NCBI GenBank assembly: GCA_949775045.1
Contig: OX459099.1
Coordinates: forward strand, 6,950,139-7,014,138
Direction of reading: 5' to 3'
From: Metridium senile
Taxonomy: Eukaryota > Cnidaria > Anthozoa > Actiniaria > Metridiidae
Length of the DNA stretch: 64,000 nt
Shown here: in pieces, positions 44,601 through 55,608 of the stretch
How positions within the stretch are numbered: the first letter of the stretch is position 1
Layout: each line of letters opens with the position of its first letter
Notes under the pieces: model-generated
What the model was told of the DNA's origin: nothing
The model's input: only the letters and a program-made list of their open reading frames with translations
Database searches by the model: none
Translations under genes and position numbers: made by a program

Positions 44601-47600
44601 AATATCTGAACAGTTCACTCAGTAAAGAAGTTCAGGTGATAATGATTGTGATACTGATGATGATGATGATGATGTGTTGAGGTTGATTATGATGATACCC
44701 AGCGAGTGATGTGATACTGATAATGATGATGATGATGTGTTGAGGTTGATTATGATGATACCCAGCGAGTGATGTGATACTGATAATGATGATGATGATG
44801 TGTTGAGGTTGATTATGATGATACCCAGCGAGTGATGTGATACTGATGATGATGATGATGATGTGATGATTATGATGATGTGTAGATAATGATGCTGATA
44901 GTACCTGTTAGAGATGTGATGATAATAGTGATTATGATAGTACCTAGTGAGTGATGTGATGATGATGATGATAATGATGACACCCAGTGAGTGATGTAAT
45001 GATGATGATGATGATGATGATAGTACCTAGTGAGTGATGTGATGATAATGATAGTACCTAGTGAGTGATGCAATAATGATGATGTTGATGATGATGATGG
45101 CACCCAGCAAGTGATGAAATGATGATGATGACACCCAGCGAGTGATGAAATGATGATGATGGCACCCAGCAAGTGATGAAATGATGATGATGGCACCCAG
45201 CAAGTGATGAAATGATGATGATGGCACCCAGCAAGTGATGAAATGATGATGATGACACCCAGCGAGTGATGTGATGATGGTTCCTAGTGAGTGATGATGA
45301 TAATGGTGGTGGTACCTAACAATTGATGTGATGATGGTACCTAGTGAGTAATGGTGGTGGTACCTAACAATTGATGTGATGATGGAACCTAGTGAGTGAT
45401 GATGGTAATGGTGGTGGTACCTAACAATTGATGTGATGATGGAACCTAGTGAGTGATGATGGTAATGGTGGTGGTACCTAACAATTGATGTGATGATGGT
45501 ACCTAGTGAGTAATGGTGGTGGTACCTAACAATTGATGTGATGATGGTACCTAGTGAGGGATGATGGTAATGGTGGTGGTACCTAACAATTGATGTGATG
45601 ATGGTACCTAGTGAGTGATGATGATAATGGTGGTGGTACCTAACAATTGATGTGATGATGGTACCTAGTGAGTGATGATGGTAATGGTGGTGGTACCTAA
45701 CAATTGATGTGATGATGGTACCTAGTGAGTGATGATGGTAATGGTGGTGGTACCTAACAATTGATGTGATGATGGTACCTAGTGAGTGATGATGGTAATG
45801 GTGGTGGTACCTAACAATTGATGTGATGATGGTTCCTAGTGAGTGGTGATGGTAATGGTGGTGGTACCTAACAATTGATGTGATGATGGTACCTAGTGAG
45901 GGATGATGGTAATGGTGGTGGTACCTAACAATTGATGTGATGATGGTACCTAGTGAGTGATGATGGTAATGGTGGTGGTACCTAACAATTGATGTGATGA
46001 TGGTACCTAGTGAGTGATGATGATAATGGTGGTGGTACCTAACAATTGATGTGATGATGGTACCTAGTGAGTGATGATGGTAATGGTGGTGGTACCTAAC
46101 AATTGATGTGATGATGGTACCTAGTGAGTGATGATGGTAATGGTGGTGGTACCTAACAATTGATGTGATGATGGTACCTAGTGAGTGATGATGGTAATGG
46201 TGGTGGTACCTAACAATTGATGTGATGATGGTACCTAGTGAGTGATGATGGTAATGGTGGTGGTACCTAACAATTGATGTGATGATGGTTCCTAGTGAGT
46301 GGTGATGGTAATGGTGGTGGTACCTAACAATTGATGTGATGATGGTACCTAGTGAGGGATGATGGTAATGGTGGTGGTACCTAACAATTGATGTGATGAT
46401 GGTACCTAGTGAGTGATGATGATAATGGTGGTGGTACCTAACAATTGATGTGATGATGGTACCTAGTGAGTGATGATGGTAATGGTGGTGGTACCTAACA
46501 ATTGATGTGATGATGGTACCTAGTGAGTGATGATGGTAATGGTGGTGGTACCTAACAATTGATGTGATGATGGTACCTAGTGAGTGATGATGGTAATGGT
46601 GGTGGTACCTAACAATTGATGTGATGATGGTACCTAGTGAGTGATGATGGTAATGGTGGTGGTACCTAACAATTGATGTGATGATGGTACCTAGTGAGTG
46701 ATGATGGTAATGGTGGTGGTACCTAACAATTGATGTGATGATGGTTCCTAGTGAGTGATGATGGTAATGGTGGTGGTACCTAACAATTGATGTGATGATG
46801 GAACCTAGTGAGTGATGATGGTAATGGTGGTGGTACCTAACAATTGATGTGATGATGGTTCCTAGTGAGTGATGATGGTAATGGTGGTGGTACCAAACAA
46901 TTGATGTGATGATGGTACCTAGTGAGTGATGATGGTAATGGTGGTGGTACCTAACAATTGATGTGATGATGGTACCTAGTGAGTGATGATGGTAATGGTG
47001 GTGGTACCTAACAATTGATGTGATGATGGTACCTAGTGAGTGATGATGGTAATGGTGGTGGTACCAAACAATTGATGTGATGATGGTACCTAGTGAGTGA
47101 TGATGGTAATGGTGGTGGTACCTAACAATTGATGTGATGATGGTACCTAGTGAGTGATGATGGTAATGGTGGTGGTACCTAACAATTGATGTGATGATGG
47201 TTCCTAGTGAGTGATGATGGTAATGGTGGTGGTACCTAACAATTGATGTGATGATGGTACCTAGTGAGTGGTGATGGTAATGGTGGTGGTACCTAACAAT
47301 TGATGTGATGATGGTACCTAGTGAGTAATGGTGGTGGTACCTAACAATTGATGTGATGATGGTACCTAGTGAGTAATGGTGGTGGTACCTAACAATTGAT
47401 GTGATGATGGTACCTAGTGAGTGATGATGGTAATGGTGTTGGTACCAAACAATTGATGTGATGATGATTGTATAGAATGATGATGATAATTTTAATGACT
47501 GATGATAATAATAATAGGCAATCCTAATAGATAATGATGTAATTAACTATATTCCAATGACTTTCTCTAATGCTGCATGTTATTTCTATCTACAGGCACC

Positions 47601-50600
47601 ACCTAAGAAAGACCCACAACAAATCAAAGAGCAAGAAGAAGAAGAACTCCAACTAGCAATGGCTTTATCTTTGTCTCAAGAAGAAGCTCAAAAAGAGGTG
47701 ACAAATATAATATATACCTAATTATTTTATTTAAGGCATTTAGAGACCAGACACCCAAGTAAGACCCCCTTCATTCGGAATTGGGACACCCCCCTGACAA
47801 CTTTCTGGAACCGCCTCTGAGTATCCAACAATATATTCTATTTCGTTTGTTTGTTATTATCAATTTTCTATTGTGTTTGGTGCTAATATTCTTTCAATAA
47901 ATAATTGAATATGGAAGGATGACCTGTTTGTTTTATGTCTAAAGAAGAAACCATTAGCAAGGTCGTGGGCTTCACCATCCAGCGGTCCATCCAATGATCC
48001 ACCAAGCAGTAGAATGTACTCATCAACTGTAAGTCATGTACATTTTCTCTTGAAAACCATTTGTCATTGTGATATTGCTATTGTCTGTCTCTGCCATTTA
48101 CTATCAATTGAAAGCTTTTAAAAAGCTTACTTCTATAACAGGGCTGGAAATAGGAACAAAATTTGGCCTGCTACTTCCAGATTAAGTAACATTGAAAGAT
48201 GATTCCTGGTAAATTTTGACTGCAATTTTGAATTCCATTTGGCAGTTCATAATTATTCTTGCCTGCCAAACCTTTGGCCTGAAATTTGGCCATTTACAGG
48301 CAGCTATTTCGAGCCCTGCTATAGATAGCTCCTATCCATAGCCTGAACATCTTCGTTGATATTTTGAGATAAACCTTTCAATAATTCAATGTCAATATGT
48401 TTTCTTTCCAAAGAAAGTCTGAAAGAAAAATAGTAGTTGGTGGAGAAAGTGAAGAGGAAAGTGAGAAAATATAGAGGAGTGAGAAAGGAGAGAGAGAAAG
48501 GGGGAACAAAGTCATATGAAAGAACCACCTGAAATAGGCATGTTTGGAAGGTTTTGATGCTCTGGCTAAAATACCAAAGAAGTTATGCTCAATGAAAAAT
48601 GTAGAGATTTGTATGTAATTTTCTGCTGAGGCCTTTGATGCCTCATTTTGGTGTTTTAATTGTTTTCTTCTCAAACTTTCACAAGTTATTGTTATGGTAA
48701 ATGTCTATCATATGATAGCTTTCTTCAGTTTTAAAAATTATGATAATTAGTGGCCGCCATTTATGAAAGTCGTCTATACTCATTACTAAATATTTGATTT
48801 TTTTTCCATCAGACATATGAAGATGAGCCTGATACCTCTGATGTGGATCCTGATGTATGTATTATCCATCTAAACTCTCTGAAGAATGGTTTTCACTAGC
48901 AGCATAAGCACAAGCAATATATGCCGAGCAACATTACTCAGTACTGTGTATGTTGCATGTGCACAACTGCTAGTGAAAACAAGGATTTATTTATTTAGTA
49001 CCTGCAATGATAAGCATAGCATCAAAGTCTACTTGTAGTGATTTTTAAACACTAAATATTTGTTAGCAAAACCCTGATATTTAATACTTCCATAGCTTGC
49101 AAGGTATTTGAACCGTTCCTACTGGGAGAATAGAAAAGAACAGCAGTCATCAGGAGGATATACTCCCCCCTCTGCACCTGAACCACAGGTTAACGATAGC
49201 ACACCAGCACCGTATAGTAACCACTCTGAGGTAGGTACTAGATCAAAAAATGGTGACCAATTTGAATAACTGTTGTTTTTGACTGGCTAGCCTCTCATCT
49301 TGTATTAGCATTCTCAAGTAGAGGGCCGCCTGTAAGAAATTCATACACCATATTCTAATTAATATTCAGTGTATGTAGGTCAATGACATTACAGTGCGAC
49401 TACTGAAACCTGGGGCCACCAAAACATAATTATCCAATCACGATCGAGAATATGAACAATAGAATCTCTATGAATGTTTGATGCCGTTGCTTAAAATGCT
49501 AAATACAGAATAGATCAAGATTGAATAAGAAACATCTTAGATGGTAGAAACCTTCTTCAAGTATTTTGTTTGATCTCAAAAAATAGTTTTCAGTAGTTGC
49601 ACTGTAACAGTTGTGTTTTCTATTATAGAACACTTAGTTAGTTATTAAGTAAAATGTAAATGATAATTAAAGTTTGGCTTGACGTCCATCTCATTTGTCT
49701 TTAGCCAAAGTTGACATCTAAAGTAAAAAAGAAAAAGAGGAGTAATCTAAAAGTAAAATCACAGGTTTTGGACCAGTCTTCTGATCTATATGTTAGTAAA
49801 CTGAAAAACTATAATCAATATTTTTTATTGTATGTAATCAAGATTGTATGCACAACTAAACATAATTTTATTAATAGTACTTTTCACTTAAAAAGATTAA
49901 ATTGACAATATATGTTAGTAAACTGAAAAACGTTTAATTCATCATTACTGTATGTAATCAAGTTTGTAGCACAACTAAACATTTATTGAATAGTACTTTT
50001 CACTTAAAAAAGTTAAATTGACAATATATCAACTATTTAAAGTAGTTGTAAAATATATGCAAGGTTCGCCAGAGTTTTTGTCTGTAAAATTAAATCAAAT
50101 TAAATCAAATTAAATCACTGTTTTGCATCAAGATACAGGGAGTTATTGTGGAATCTCCCACTGGCTGATATTTAAGTATCTAACACACTAACTAGCCCTA
50201 CTTAAGTACTGTGACTGCTAAATTTGCACAAATAGCAATTACTAAACACTGAAATAAAACCAGTTAAGAAGGCTCGAAATGGTTTCTGTATATATATCGA
50301 TATACCTACTTTATATTGCATGTTATGCAGCATTATTGTGAACCTACACAGTTAACCGATATATCATTTTAAAGCTTATGGATCTAGGATATCAATTGTT
50401 TTTAAATTATTGCGTTTGACGTTGTCATGACAACAGCAGGCTGCTGTAAAAAGGACCTGAAATTCCTTTATTAAAGCTGATATCTTCAAATCCTTTAGGT
50501 GAAAGTTTTTTTGAACTTGTACATGTCTAGTTCCCTACCTGTTCTTGCAACTGAGGAAAAATTAAAAAAATCTTTAAAAACGAAACCTTTAAAATATTTA

Positions 50601-53600
50601 AAAAATGATTTTTTCTAGATATAAATGGTTTTTCATTACTAACAGCTTTTTCTTAAAATGGATCTACTAAATCTAAACCTTAATTGGAACAAATTGCCAA
50701 AAAATAAAAAAAATCTACCATTTCATTGTATTGTTATTAATAAAAATACATTTTGTACTCGTCAGAGGGATCGTGTAAAATTGGCAATATTGCGCGTGCG
50801 GACAAAAAAACACTTTGAGCCTCCTTAATCTATTTGTTAATGGTGTTTATCAGTAAAATAGGCCTTTTGCAGGATCTGGTCATGTGACATAAATTCTGTA
50901 TGCATCCCAGTCATACGTTCTTTGTTAAGTTTTGAGTTTTGAAAAAATCATAAACATTTCCAATTACATTAAGAAATGCTAAAACTCAGCAACAGTATTA
51001 TAAACTTAAATGTGCTCTTTCTGAATATGCCAACGATTTTGGAATTTATGTCACATGACCAGATCCTGCAAAGGGCCTATTATTCCTTATTCAGCCTGAA
51101 AAACAACTATCACAACTGAACTCTCAAAAGAACATTTTACATGTTGCATTAAAGCACTATGATGGACTAAGACACTTAGTGGTAACAATAGTTATTGTTA
51201 TTTAATGTGTTATAACCATTTTATCCACAGCCTGAGAAGCAGTTCAGTGAGGCTGATCAGAGTTCTGAGACTTTAGTGAACAATTTCCATTCCAGTCTTG
51301 ACATGCTTTCTGAACGCATGCAATCCATTTCAGGCAAGGGCAAGCATATTGCCATGGATGCAACTGTTCAGGTTAGTTCACATTGCATCAGTCTCATGTT
51401 TGCAGCCTGATCATGTATAGTTTAATAAACGAGCAGGAGTGTTTTATCAGGATTTCAAACCACAAGGCGAAGCCAAATGGTTTTAGACAAAGTGGTTTTA
51501 GAGTTTATTGAACGGCTTCAAAAAACGCCAACCTATATTTTGTGTTTTTTTAAGGATTTATGAAAGTTTATTAGAGAAAATTCAGGTTAAAGTTAATGTA
51601 AATTAGGGTGAATCTTTATGTATAGTTTAATAAATGAGCAGGAATGTTTAATCAGGTTTAAAATCCCAAGGCGAAGCTGATAAAACACGTTCTGCGAGTT
51701 TATTGAACGGCTTAAAAAACTCATTAGTAATTCATGACCATTTTGTCCAATATCGATGAAACAAAAGAAAACGGAAGGTTGTTTGCATTTGGGAATTGAT
51801 CTACACTAATAATAGAGGAATGCTAACCAACTTGAATGCTAATCAACTTGATGACATTTCGTTGCAAACTTTTCATCGATTGTCTCAGTGGCATAATGGA
51901 GCTCAGATACAACCAAGCAGAAGATCTCAGTTCAAATCCTGGCATTGGCACTCATGATCTAAGACTTTTTTTCGCCAAAAATCTAAAAGTAAAGTCTGAT
52001 GTTCACTCGTCAGTAGAGATGGGGGGAAGGGTAATATCTGAATTATGGACATGAAGCATTATATAATGACACATGTGCCATTATATAATGCTTCATGTTC
52101 ATTTGCATTTCATTGTTCTTCTATTCTACACCATAATCCCTCCACGTTTCAAACATAGATTATGCGGTATGCTTTCCTCGTGACCAGAGAGGAGCATCGG
52201 ATTGGACAAAATGGTCATGAATTATTAATGAGTTTTTTTAACTTCAGTTAAAACACTCGTCACGGTTACGATTTCTTTTGTCAATTTCTCATGATTATTA
52301 ATTATTATTAATTATTATTATTAAGTTTTTTTGTTTGAATGTTTATAGTTGGAGATGATTTACTTATGATAATTAGATTAGGACGCAACATATTTTTTAT
52401 TGATATATGTTGTTGTTGTTTTAGTCGCTGTTCCAGACTGTAAGTGCAATACATCCACAACTTTTAAGATTGATAGAACAACAGGAAGAAGAAACAGGTT
52501 TGTGATGTAGCAATGTTATTGATGACACTAAAAGAGAGATTGATGATGATGATAACAATGATGATTCTTATAATGACACATTAAAGTTAAAAGGTTTATT
52601 ATAATATTTGATGATAATACTTGATTTTGTTCCTAAAGGCAAATATGAAGCTTTGAAAGAAAGGCTTGGATTGGTCAAGGAGGCACGTGTAAGTCTTGAT
52701 GATGCTAGGGAACAGCATAGAGAGAAGGTCAGACAGCAAGAGCTTGAACAAGATATGTTAAGACGCATGCAGATTGAGCAGAAACTGGAACTAATGAGAC
52801 AACAAAAGGCAGAGTACATGGCTTACCAACAACGTCTTCAAGCAGAGAGACAGATGGTATTAGAACAACAACAACAACAACAGCAGCAGCAGCAGCTCAG
52901 GATACAGCAATATGGAGCACAGCCATTTGCAGGGCAGTATGCTGTTGCTGATGGTGGTTCACCATACTCATCTATGGGATACATGCCACCTGCAAGTCTA
53001 CCTCAAGCACAAATAGACAGCAGTCCATACTCCTCTCTAAATTACATACCACCATCAAGTATGCACTCTGCAGGGGTTCCTAGTAGCACACCGTCACTTC
53101 AAGGCCCAACGGCACCAGGTGGACCAGTTGATATGACCAACCAACAGCCTCCTTATAACCCACCTGCACCCCAGGGCTACCCAAACCAAGGTTACCCAGG
53201 AATGATGGAGAACCAGGCAAGGTCTCTGTCACCAAGAATGGGTCAAGCTCCACCATCTTACCCACAGGGTGACTATGGCCAGTATAAACCAGATAACTCT
53301 CTACCAATGGTGAATGGACAGCATCAAGTACCAGACTATCTTTCACAAGGACCAGAACAAGTTCCTGGTAGTACTTATTCTCTACCTGGACAATCAGTTA
53401 TCTCCCAGCAAAACTTTACTTCGTCGACATCATATCTATCTCAGGCACCCTCTCAACCACCACAGTATTCACAGGCAACTAATCCGCCATCATTATCTCA
53501 ATATGACACCAATCAACAGGCCTATGCTCCTCAAGGGCATTCTCAACAGCCTCAGTTACCTCAACAGCCTTCTTACAGCAACCAACAACAACAACAACAG

Positions 53601-54161
53601 CAATATCCACAGCAAGGACAACAACCTGATCCAACTGGCTTTGGACCACCACCTCATATGCAGCAGCAGCAGCAACAACAACAATTACAACCACAACACC
53701 AACTACCACCTCAGCAACAACCCCAGCAACAGCTACCTCCACAACAACAACAACAACAACAACAATATCAACCACCACCACCACCTCAACATCAACAACC
53801 ACCACCACCTCAACATCAACAATCACTACCACCTCAACATCAACAGCCACCACCACCTCAACATCAACAGCCACCACCTCAACAACCACCACCTCAACAT
53901 CAACAACCACCACCACCACCTCAACAACAACAGCCACCACCTCAACATCAACAACCACCACCTCAACAACAACAACAACCACCACCTCAACAAATGTATG
54001 AACCTCAGCCGCAGCAGTACCAGATGGGCTCTCCTTACTCCAACCCACAACAATATCAACAACAACAACAACAACCTAACCAATACTATCAGCAACAACA
54101 ACCTTCAGGTCCGCCGCCACAGCGGCAATTGTCCGACCTTGCACTTATTTCATTTGATTAA
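38682..54161 (+). CDS. HGS: HGS/Hrs: ESCRT-0 subunit (VHS-FYVE-UIM)
   Basis: Sixteen exons join in frame: 38682-38715, 38854-38938, 39092-39167, 39425-39517, 41943-42063, 42279-42331, 42952-43020, 43798-43928, 44548-44635, 47596-47697, 47945-48028, 48813-48854, 49096-49230, 51231-51371, 52425-52497, 52639-54161 (949 aa; human 777). Seen: a VHS domain (res. 1 to about 145); a FYVE finger (about res. 156-216) with four zinc cysteine pairs, RQHHCRKCG and VRVC; a UIM ([16 protein letters not shown], about res. 262-279); [11 protein letters not shown]; a PSAP late-domain motif (res. 351-354) at almost the human position; a coiled-coil/GAT-like helical region (about res. 372-530); a very long Q/P-rich tail; and a terminal LISFD clathrin box. 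By family knowledge it binds PI3P on endosomes, ubiquitinated cargo, STAM, TSG101 and clathrin. The FYVE WxD position reads WAE (D to E). A possible 18-nt microexon at 49705-49722 keeps phase 0 but is unproven. Confidence 0.95.
39640..40000. repeat. Dispersed/tandem CGTCATCTTACACAAGATG repeat
   Basis: Three copies of (T)CGTCATCTTACAC(A/G)AGATG, itself a small imperfect hairpin, with shared flanks TAGATT.TGTAGAATC and GGCCATGATTT. In HGS intron 4. Confidence 0.65.
40394..40740. repeat. 137-bp tandem repeat, about 2.5 copies
   Basis: ACCGTCAACAGTCTGAATAA recurs at 40394, 40531 and about 40668 with nearly identical bodies (GGTAGCTCAGTAAGTCGCCA). In HGS intron 4. Confidence 0.95.
41815..41895 (-). 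mobile_element. Dispersed element fragment
   Basis: AACTTAACTTTCCTGACATT, TTGAGCATTTCCCCATGTCG. A diverged copy of the hammerhead-like end. Confidence 0.5.
42690..42901 (-). mobile_element. tRNA-derived SINE, minus strand
   Basis: The minus strand starts GGAGGCAGAATGGTCGAGTG and has CCGGGTTCAAGCCCCCGCTC as a B-box/T-arm region, with a body extending to about 42690. The head resembles a Leu/Ser-type tRNA with a long variable arm. In HGS intron 6. Confidence 0.7.
43265..43420. mobile_element. MITE-like repeat of the TATAAGAACCT family
   Basis: ACAGTAATAGCCCACATATA, AGAACCTAAG, with ATAAGAAAC repeats and a mirrored CTCATATGTGGG end. Related blocks occur at about 57898-58190 and 61585-61748. 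Confidence 0.5.
44033..44213. mobile_element. MITE hairpin, TIR TAATAGACCTCTTTACCT
   Basis: TAATAGACCTCTTTACCT is mirrored by AGGTAAAGAGGTCTATTA. Interior GCCCATTTCAGACCATGTG is mirrored by CATGTGATCTGAAATGGG. Confidence 0.88.
44281..44417 (+). mobile_element. Dispersed element copy with both GAAACTAGC ends
   Basis: Begins GGAAACTAGCTAGTAAACTA and ends TATACTAGTTTACTCGCTAG, TTTCCAT, i.e. inverted termini. The hammerhead-like centre is deleted, leaving AGTAAAGTTAAGTCAACATT and GGTGTTACAAATTTCATT. Confidence 0.75.
44640..45290. repeat. GATGAT arrays with 63-bp and 31-bp higher-order units
   Basis: 44640-44870 repeats GTGTTGAGGTTGATTATGAT plus ACCCAGCGAGTGATGTGATA. 45100-45260 repeats GATGGCACCCAGCAAGTGAT. 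Starts right after the HGS exon 9 donor. Confidence 0.9.
45290..47466. repeat. 57-bp minisatellite, about 38 copies, in HGS intron 9
   Basis: Unit ACCTAACAATTGATGTGATG, ATGGTACCTAGTGAGTGATG, ATGGTAATGGTGGTGGT. Most units are identical, with recurrent variants (GGTTCC, GGAACC, GTGAGGGATG, a shortened unit lacking GATGATGG). It grew out of the adjoining GATGAT arrays. It lies about 130 bp upstream of the exon 10 acceptor. Confidence 0.97.
48136..48322. mobile_element. MITE-like element, ends CAGGGCT(G/C)GAAATAG
   Basis: ATAACAGGGCTGGAAATAG is mirrored by CTATTTCGAGCCCTGCTAT. The inner parts TTTGGCCTG and CAGGCCAAA-like words are loosely mirrored. Confidence 0.65.
48889..48980. mobile_element. 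Short MITE, TIR GTTTTCACTAGCAG
   Basis: GTTTTCACTAGCAGCATAAG is mirrored by GCACAACTGCTAGTGAAAAC. 92 bp long and only 35 bp after the exon 12 donor of HGS. Confidence 0.75.
49786..50035. repeat. Tandem duplication, about 125 bp unit, HGS intron 13
   Basis: TATGTTAGTAAACTGAAAAA to CACTTAAAAA-TTAAATTGACAATA occurs twice back to back with small indels. Confidence 0.9.
50264..50829. mobile_element. MITE with TTAA flanks and AGAAGGCTCGAA / TTTGAGCCTCCT ends
   Basis: Starts TTAAGAAGGCTCGAAATGG and ends CACTTTGAGCCTCCTTAA. About 560 bp, no transposase. The first 190 bp matches 32249-32438. Ends and TTAA flanks resemble the fold-back at 59182-60997. Confidence 0.75.
50857..51081. mobile_element. 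MITE hairpin, TIR AATAGGCCTTTTGCAGGATC
   Basis: AATAGGCCTTTTGCAGGATC / TGGTCATGTGACATAAATTC is mirrored by GAATTTATGTCACATGACCA / GATCCTGCAAAGGGCCTATT. Lies about 27 bp after the previous element. Confidence 0.9.
51416..52245. mobile_element. Fold-back/duplicated repeat region in HGS intron 14
   Basis: AGTTTAATAAACGAGCAGGA..AAGGCGAAGC occurs at about 51420 and again at about 51625. AAAACTCATTAGTAATTCAT, GACCATTTTGTCC (51717-51748) is mirrored by GGACAAAATGGTCATGAATT, ATTAATGAGTTTTT near 52200-52240. Probably an insertion that is itself repeated and inverted. Confidence 0.6.
52048..52100. repeat. 53-bp near-perfect palindrome
   Basis: GACATGAAGCATTATATAAT then GACACATGTGCC then ATTATATAATGCTTCATGTTC. 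Arms of about 25 bp with almost no spacer would extrude as a cruciform. Sits inside the fold-back region. Confidence 0.9.
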
Positions 54162-54300
54162 TATGGTAATAATAATATTTAATATTTCATCTAATATTTT
54201 AAGCAAATATGTTTTACAGATATTAAAAATTGAAGCACAATGTATTGTTGACTGTTTGCATGAGCATTATGCAGCTTCATTTACCAATAAACTGAATCCC
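54162..54300 (+). other. HGS 3' UTR with poly(A) signal
   Basis: AATAAA at 54286-54291 is the first canonical signal after the HGS stop. Further downstream are 40-bp tandem repeats and MITEs before the ALYREF promoter. Confidence 0.5.
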
Positions 54301-54364
54301 AGGTTCCAATTTCCTTGAGGTTAGCTTTAAGAAAAATGCAAAAGTGCTGGTTTGCTTTTGGCAT

Positions 54365-54685
54365 TGGTCCTATAGATACTGAAACAGTTTTTGCTTTATT
54401 AAAACAATACTTACTCTACTGAAACAGTTTATGCTCTATTAAAACAATACTTGCTGTACTGAAACAGTTTATGCTCTATTAAAACAATACTTGCTGTACT
54501 GGGGCCGGTTGTACGGAGGGTGGGTAAAGTTATCAGTGGATAAAAGTTATCCACTGCATAGGTGTTTTATAGATTTTATTCCCTGGATAAGGATTTATCC
54601 TGTGGATAGCGCTATTCACCATTTGTACAACCGGCCCCTGAAGTAGTTTATGCTCTATTAAAACAATACTTACTGTAGTAATTTT
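54365..54685. repeat. 40-bp tandem repeats interrupted by a MITE
   Basis: ACTGAAACAGTTTATGCTCT plus ATTAAAACAATACTTGCTGT repeats three times from about 54378, then resumes as GTTTATGCTCTATTAAAACA at 54647 after the 138-bp MITE. Confidence 0.9.
54501..54638. mobile_element. MITE, TIR GGGGCCGGTTGTAC
   Basis: GGGGCCGGTTGTACGGAGGG is mirrored by ATTTGTACAACCGGCCCC. The interior GTTATCAGTGGATAAAAG is partly mirrored. It split the 40-bp tandem array, so it inserted after the array formed. Confidence 0.85.
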
Positions 54686-54854
54686 ATGTTATATTTCAAA
54701 CATGAGAAAGAGTATTTCCTCAAATTTCATACACCAAGAACCTGGAAGTTGTGTGAAAAAGGGAGGTGCAGACAAGTTTTTTTTTAACCGACTTCAAGGT
54801 TAATTTTGGAAATCAGAGGAACCTCTCTATTATAATTAGTGTTTGAAATTACTT

Positions 54855-55090
54855 CACAATTTACTGTGCAACTCGCTGTACCGTAGTCACTTACAAAAAC
54901 TTTTGATGAATTTTTGATATTGTTTTGACATCTCAATCAGACCAATTAATCAGGTACAATTAAGTTTTTATCGAAAGGCAGAGACTTTAGAAACTTTGAT
55001 GTTTGTAATTGGTCCGATTGAGATGAAAAAATGTCAAAAAGTCATCAAAAGTGACTTAATGGTACGGCAATTAAGTCACACAGTAATAGA
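54855..55090. mobile_element. MITE hairpin between HGS and ALYREF
   Basis: TTACTGTGCAACTCGCTGTA, ACATCTCAATCAGACCAATT are mirrored by AATTGGTCCGATTGAGATGA and AATTAAGTCACACAGTAA. Arms are about 100 bp, imperfect. Confidence 0.75.
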
Positions 55091-55507
55091 TTAATTTTTA
55101 GAGAATATCAAAGCAAAAGTTTACCAAACTTTATGCAATTAAATTGTGATCACATGTCCAAACGAACATGATCATAGTTGAGTTGATTTGTTTTGCGCAG
55201 CTCGCACATTCATTAGTTTGAGAAGCATATTTGTGGTGTCGGCAGTGGGTTGAGTTTCATAGATTACTTTTATTATGAAATACTGTATGTAATCAGTTTT
55301 TGTAAATAATAAAATATTAACTGACTCAAGTTTTGTCTCTCAATCACTAGAAACTTTTAAATATCATATTAAATTTTGTTTTATTTTTGCAAATAATAAA
55401 CCCGTGAAATATTTATTATTAAATATATATAATGATAGGAGAGGGTGAGATTTTAGCGGTGTTGTGGGTTTCCTGTAAATAACATCTTGAGGAGGCCTGG
55501 TAATGAC

Positions 55508-55608
55508 TTATATAAAAGCGGTACGTGGCTATCCCATAATTTATCGGCCGGTGTCTCGTTCAGTTCATCTTAGCACCCACTCGCACCCACGCGGTTTATC
55601 GATCCAAG
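55508..55608 (+). promoter_or_regulatory. ALYREF core promoter candidate and 5' leader
   Basis: TATATAAAAG at 55508-55517 lies about 100 bp upstream of the ATG. An initiator-like TTCAGTTC lies about 50 bp downstream of the box. The region is visibly less AT-rich than the adjacent intergenic DNA. The ATG context (CCAAGATGG) is good. The start site itself is inferred. Confidence 0.45.

Noticed and set aside
49705..49905. Long Lys-rich exon in HGS intron 13
   Set aside because: The frame is open, but the sequence is AT-rich, is duplicated in tandem downstream and has no HGS homology. At most an 18-nt microexon (49705-49722) is possible.
53314..54318. 334-aa plus-strand and 189-aa minus-strand frames
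   Set aside because: Shadows of the HGS P/Q-rich last exon in other frames (His/Asn-rich and Val-rich low complexity).
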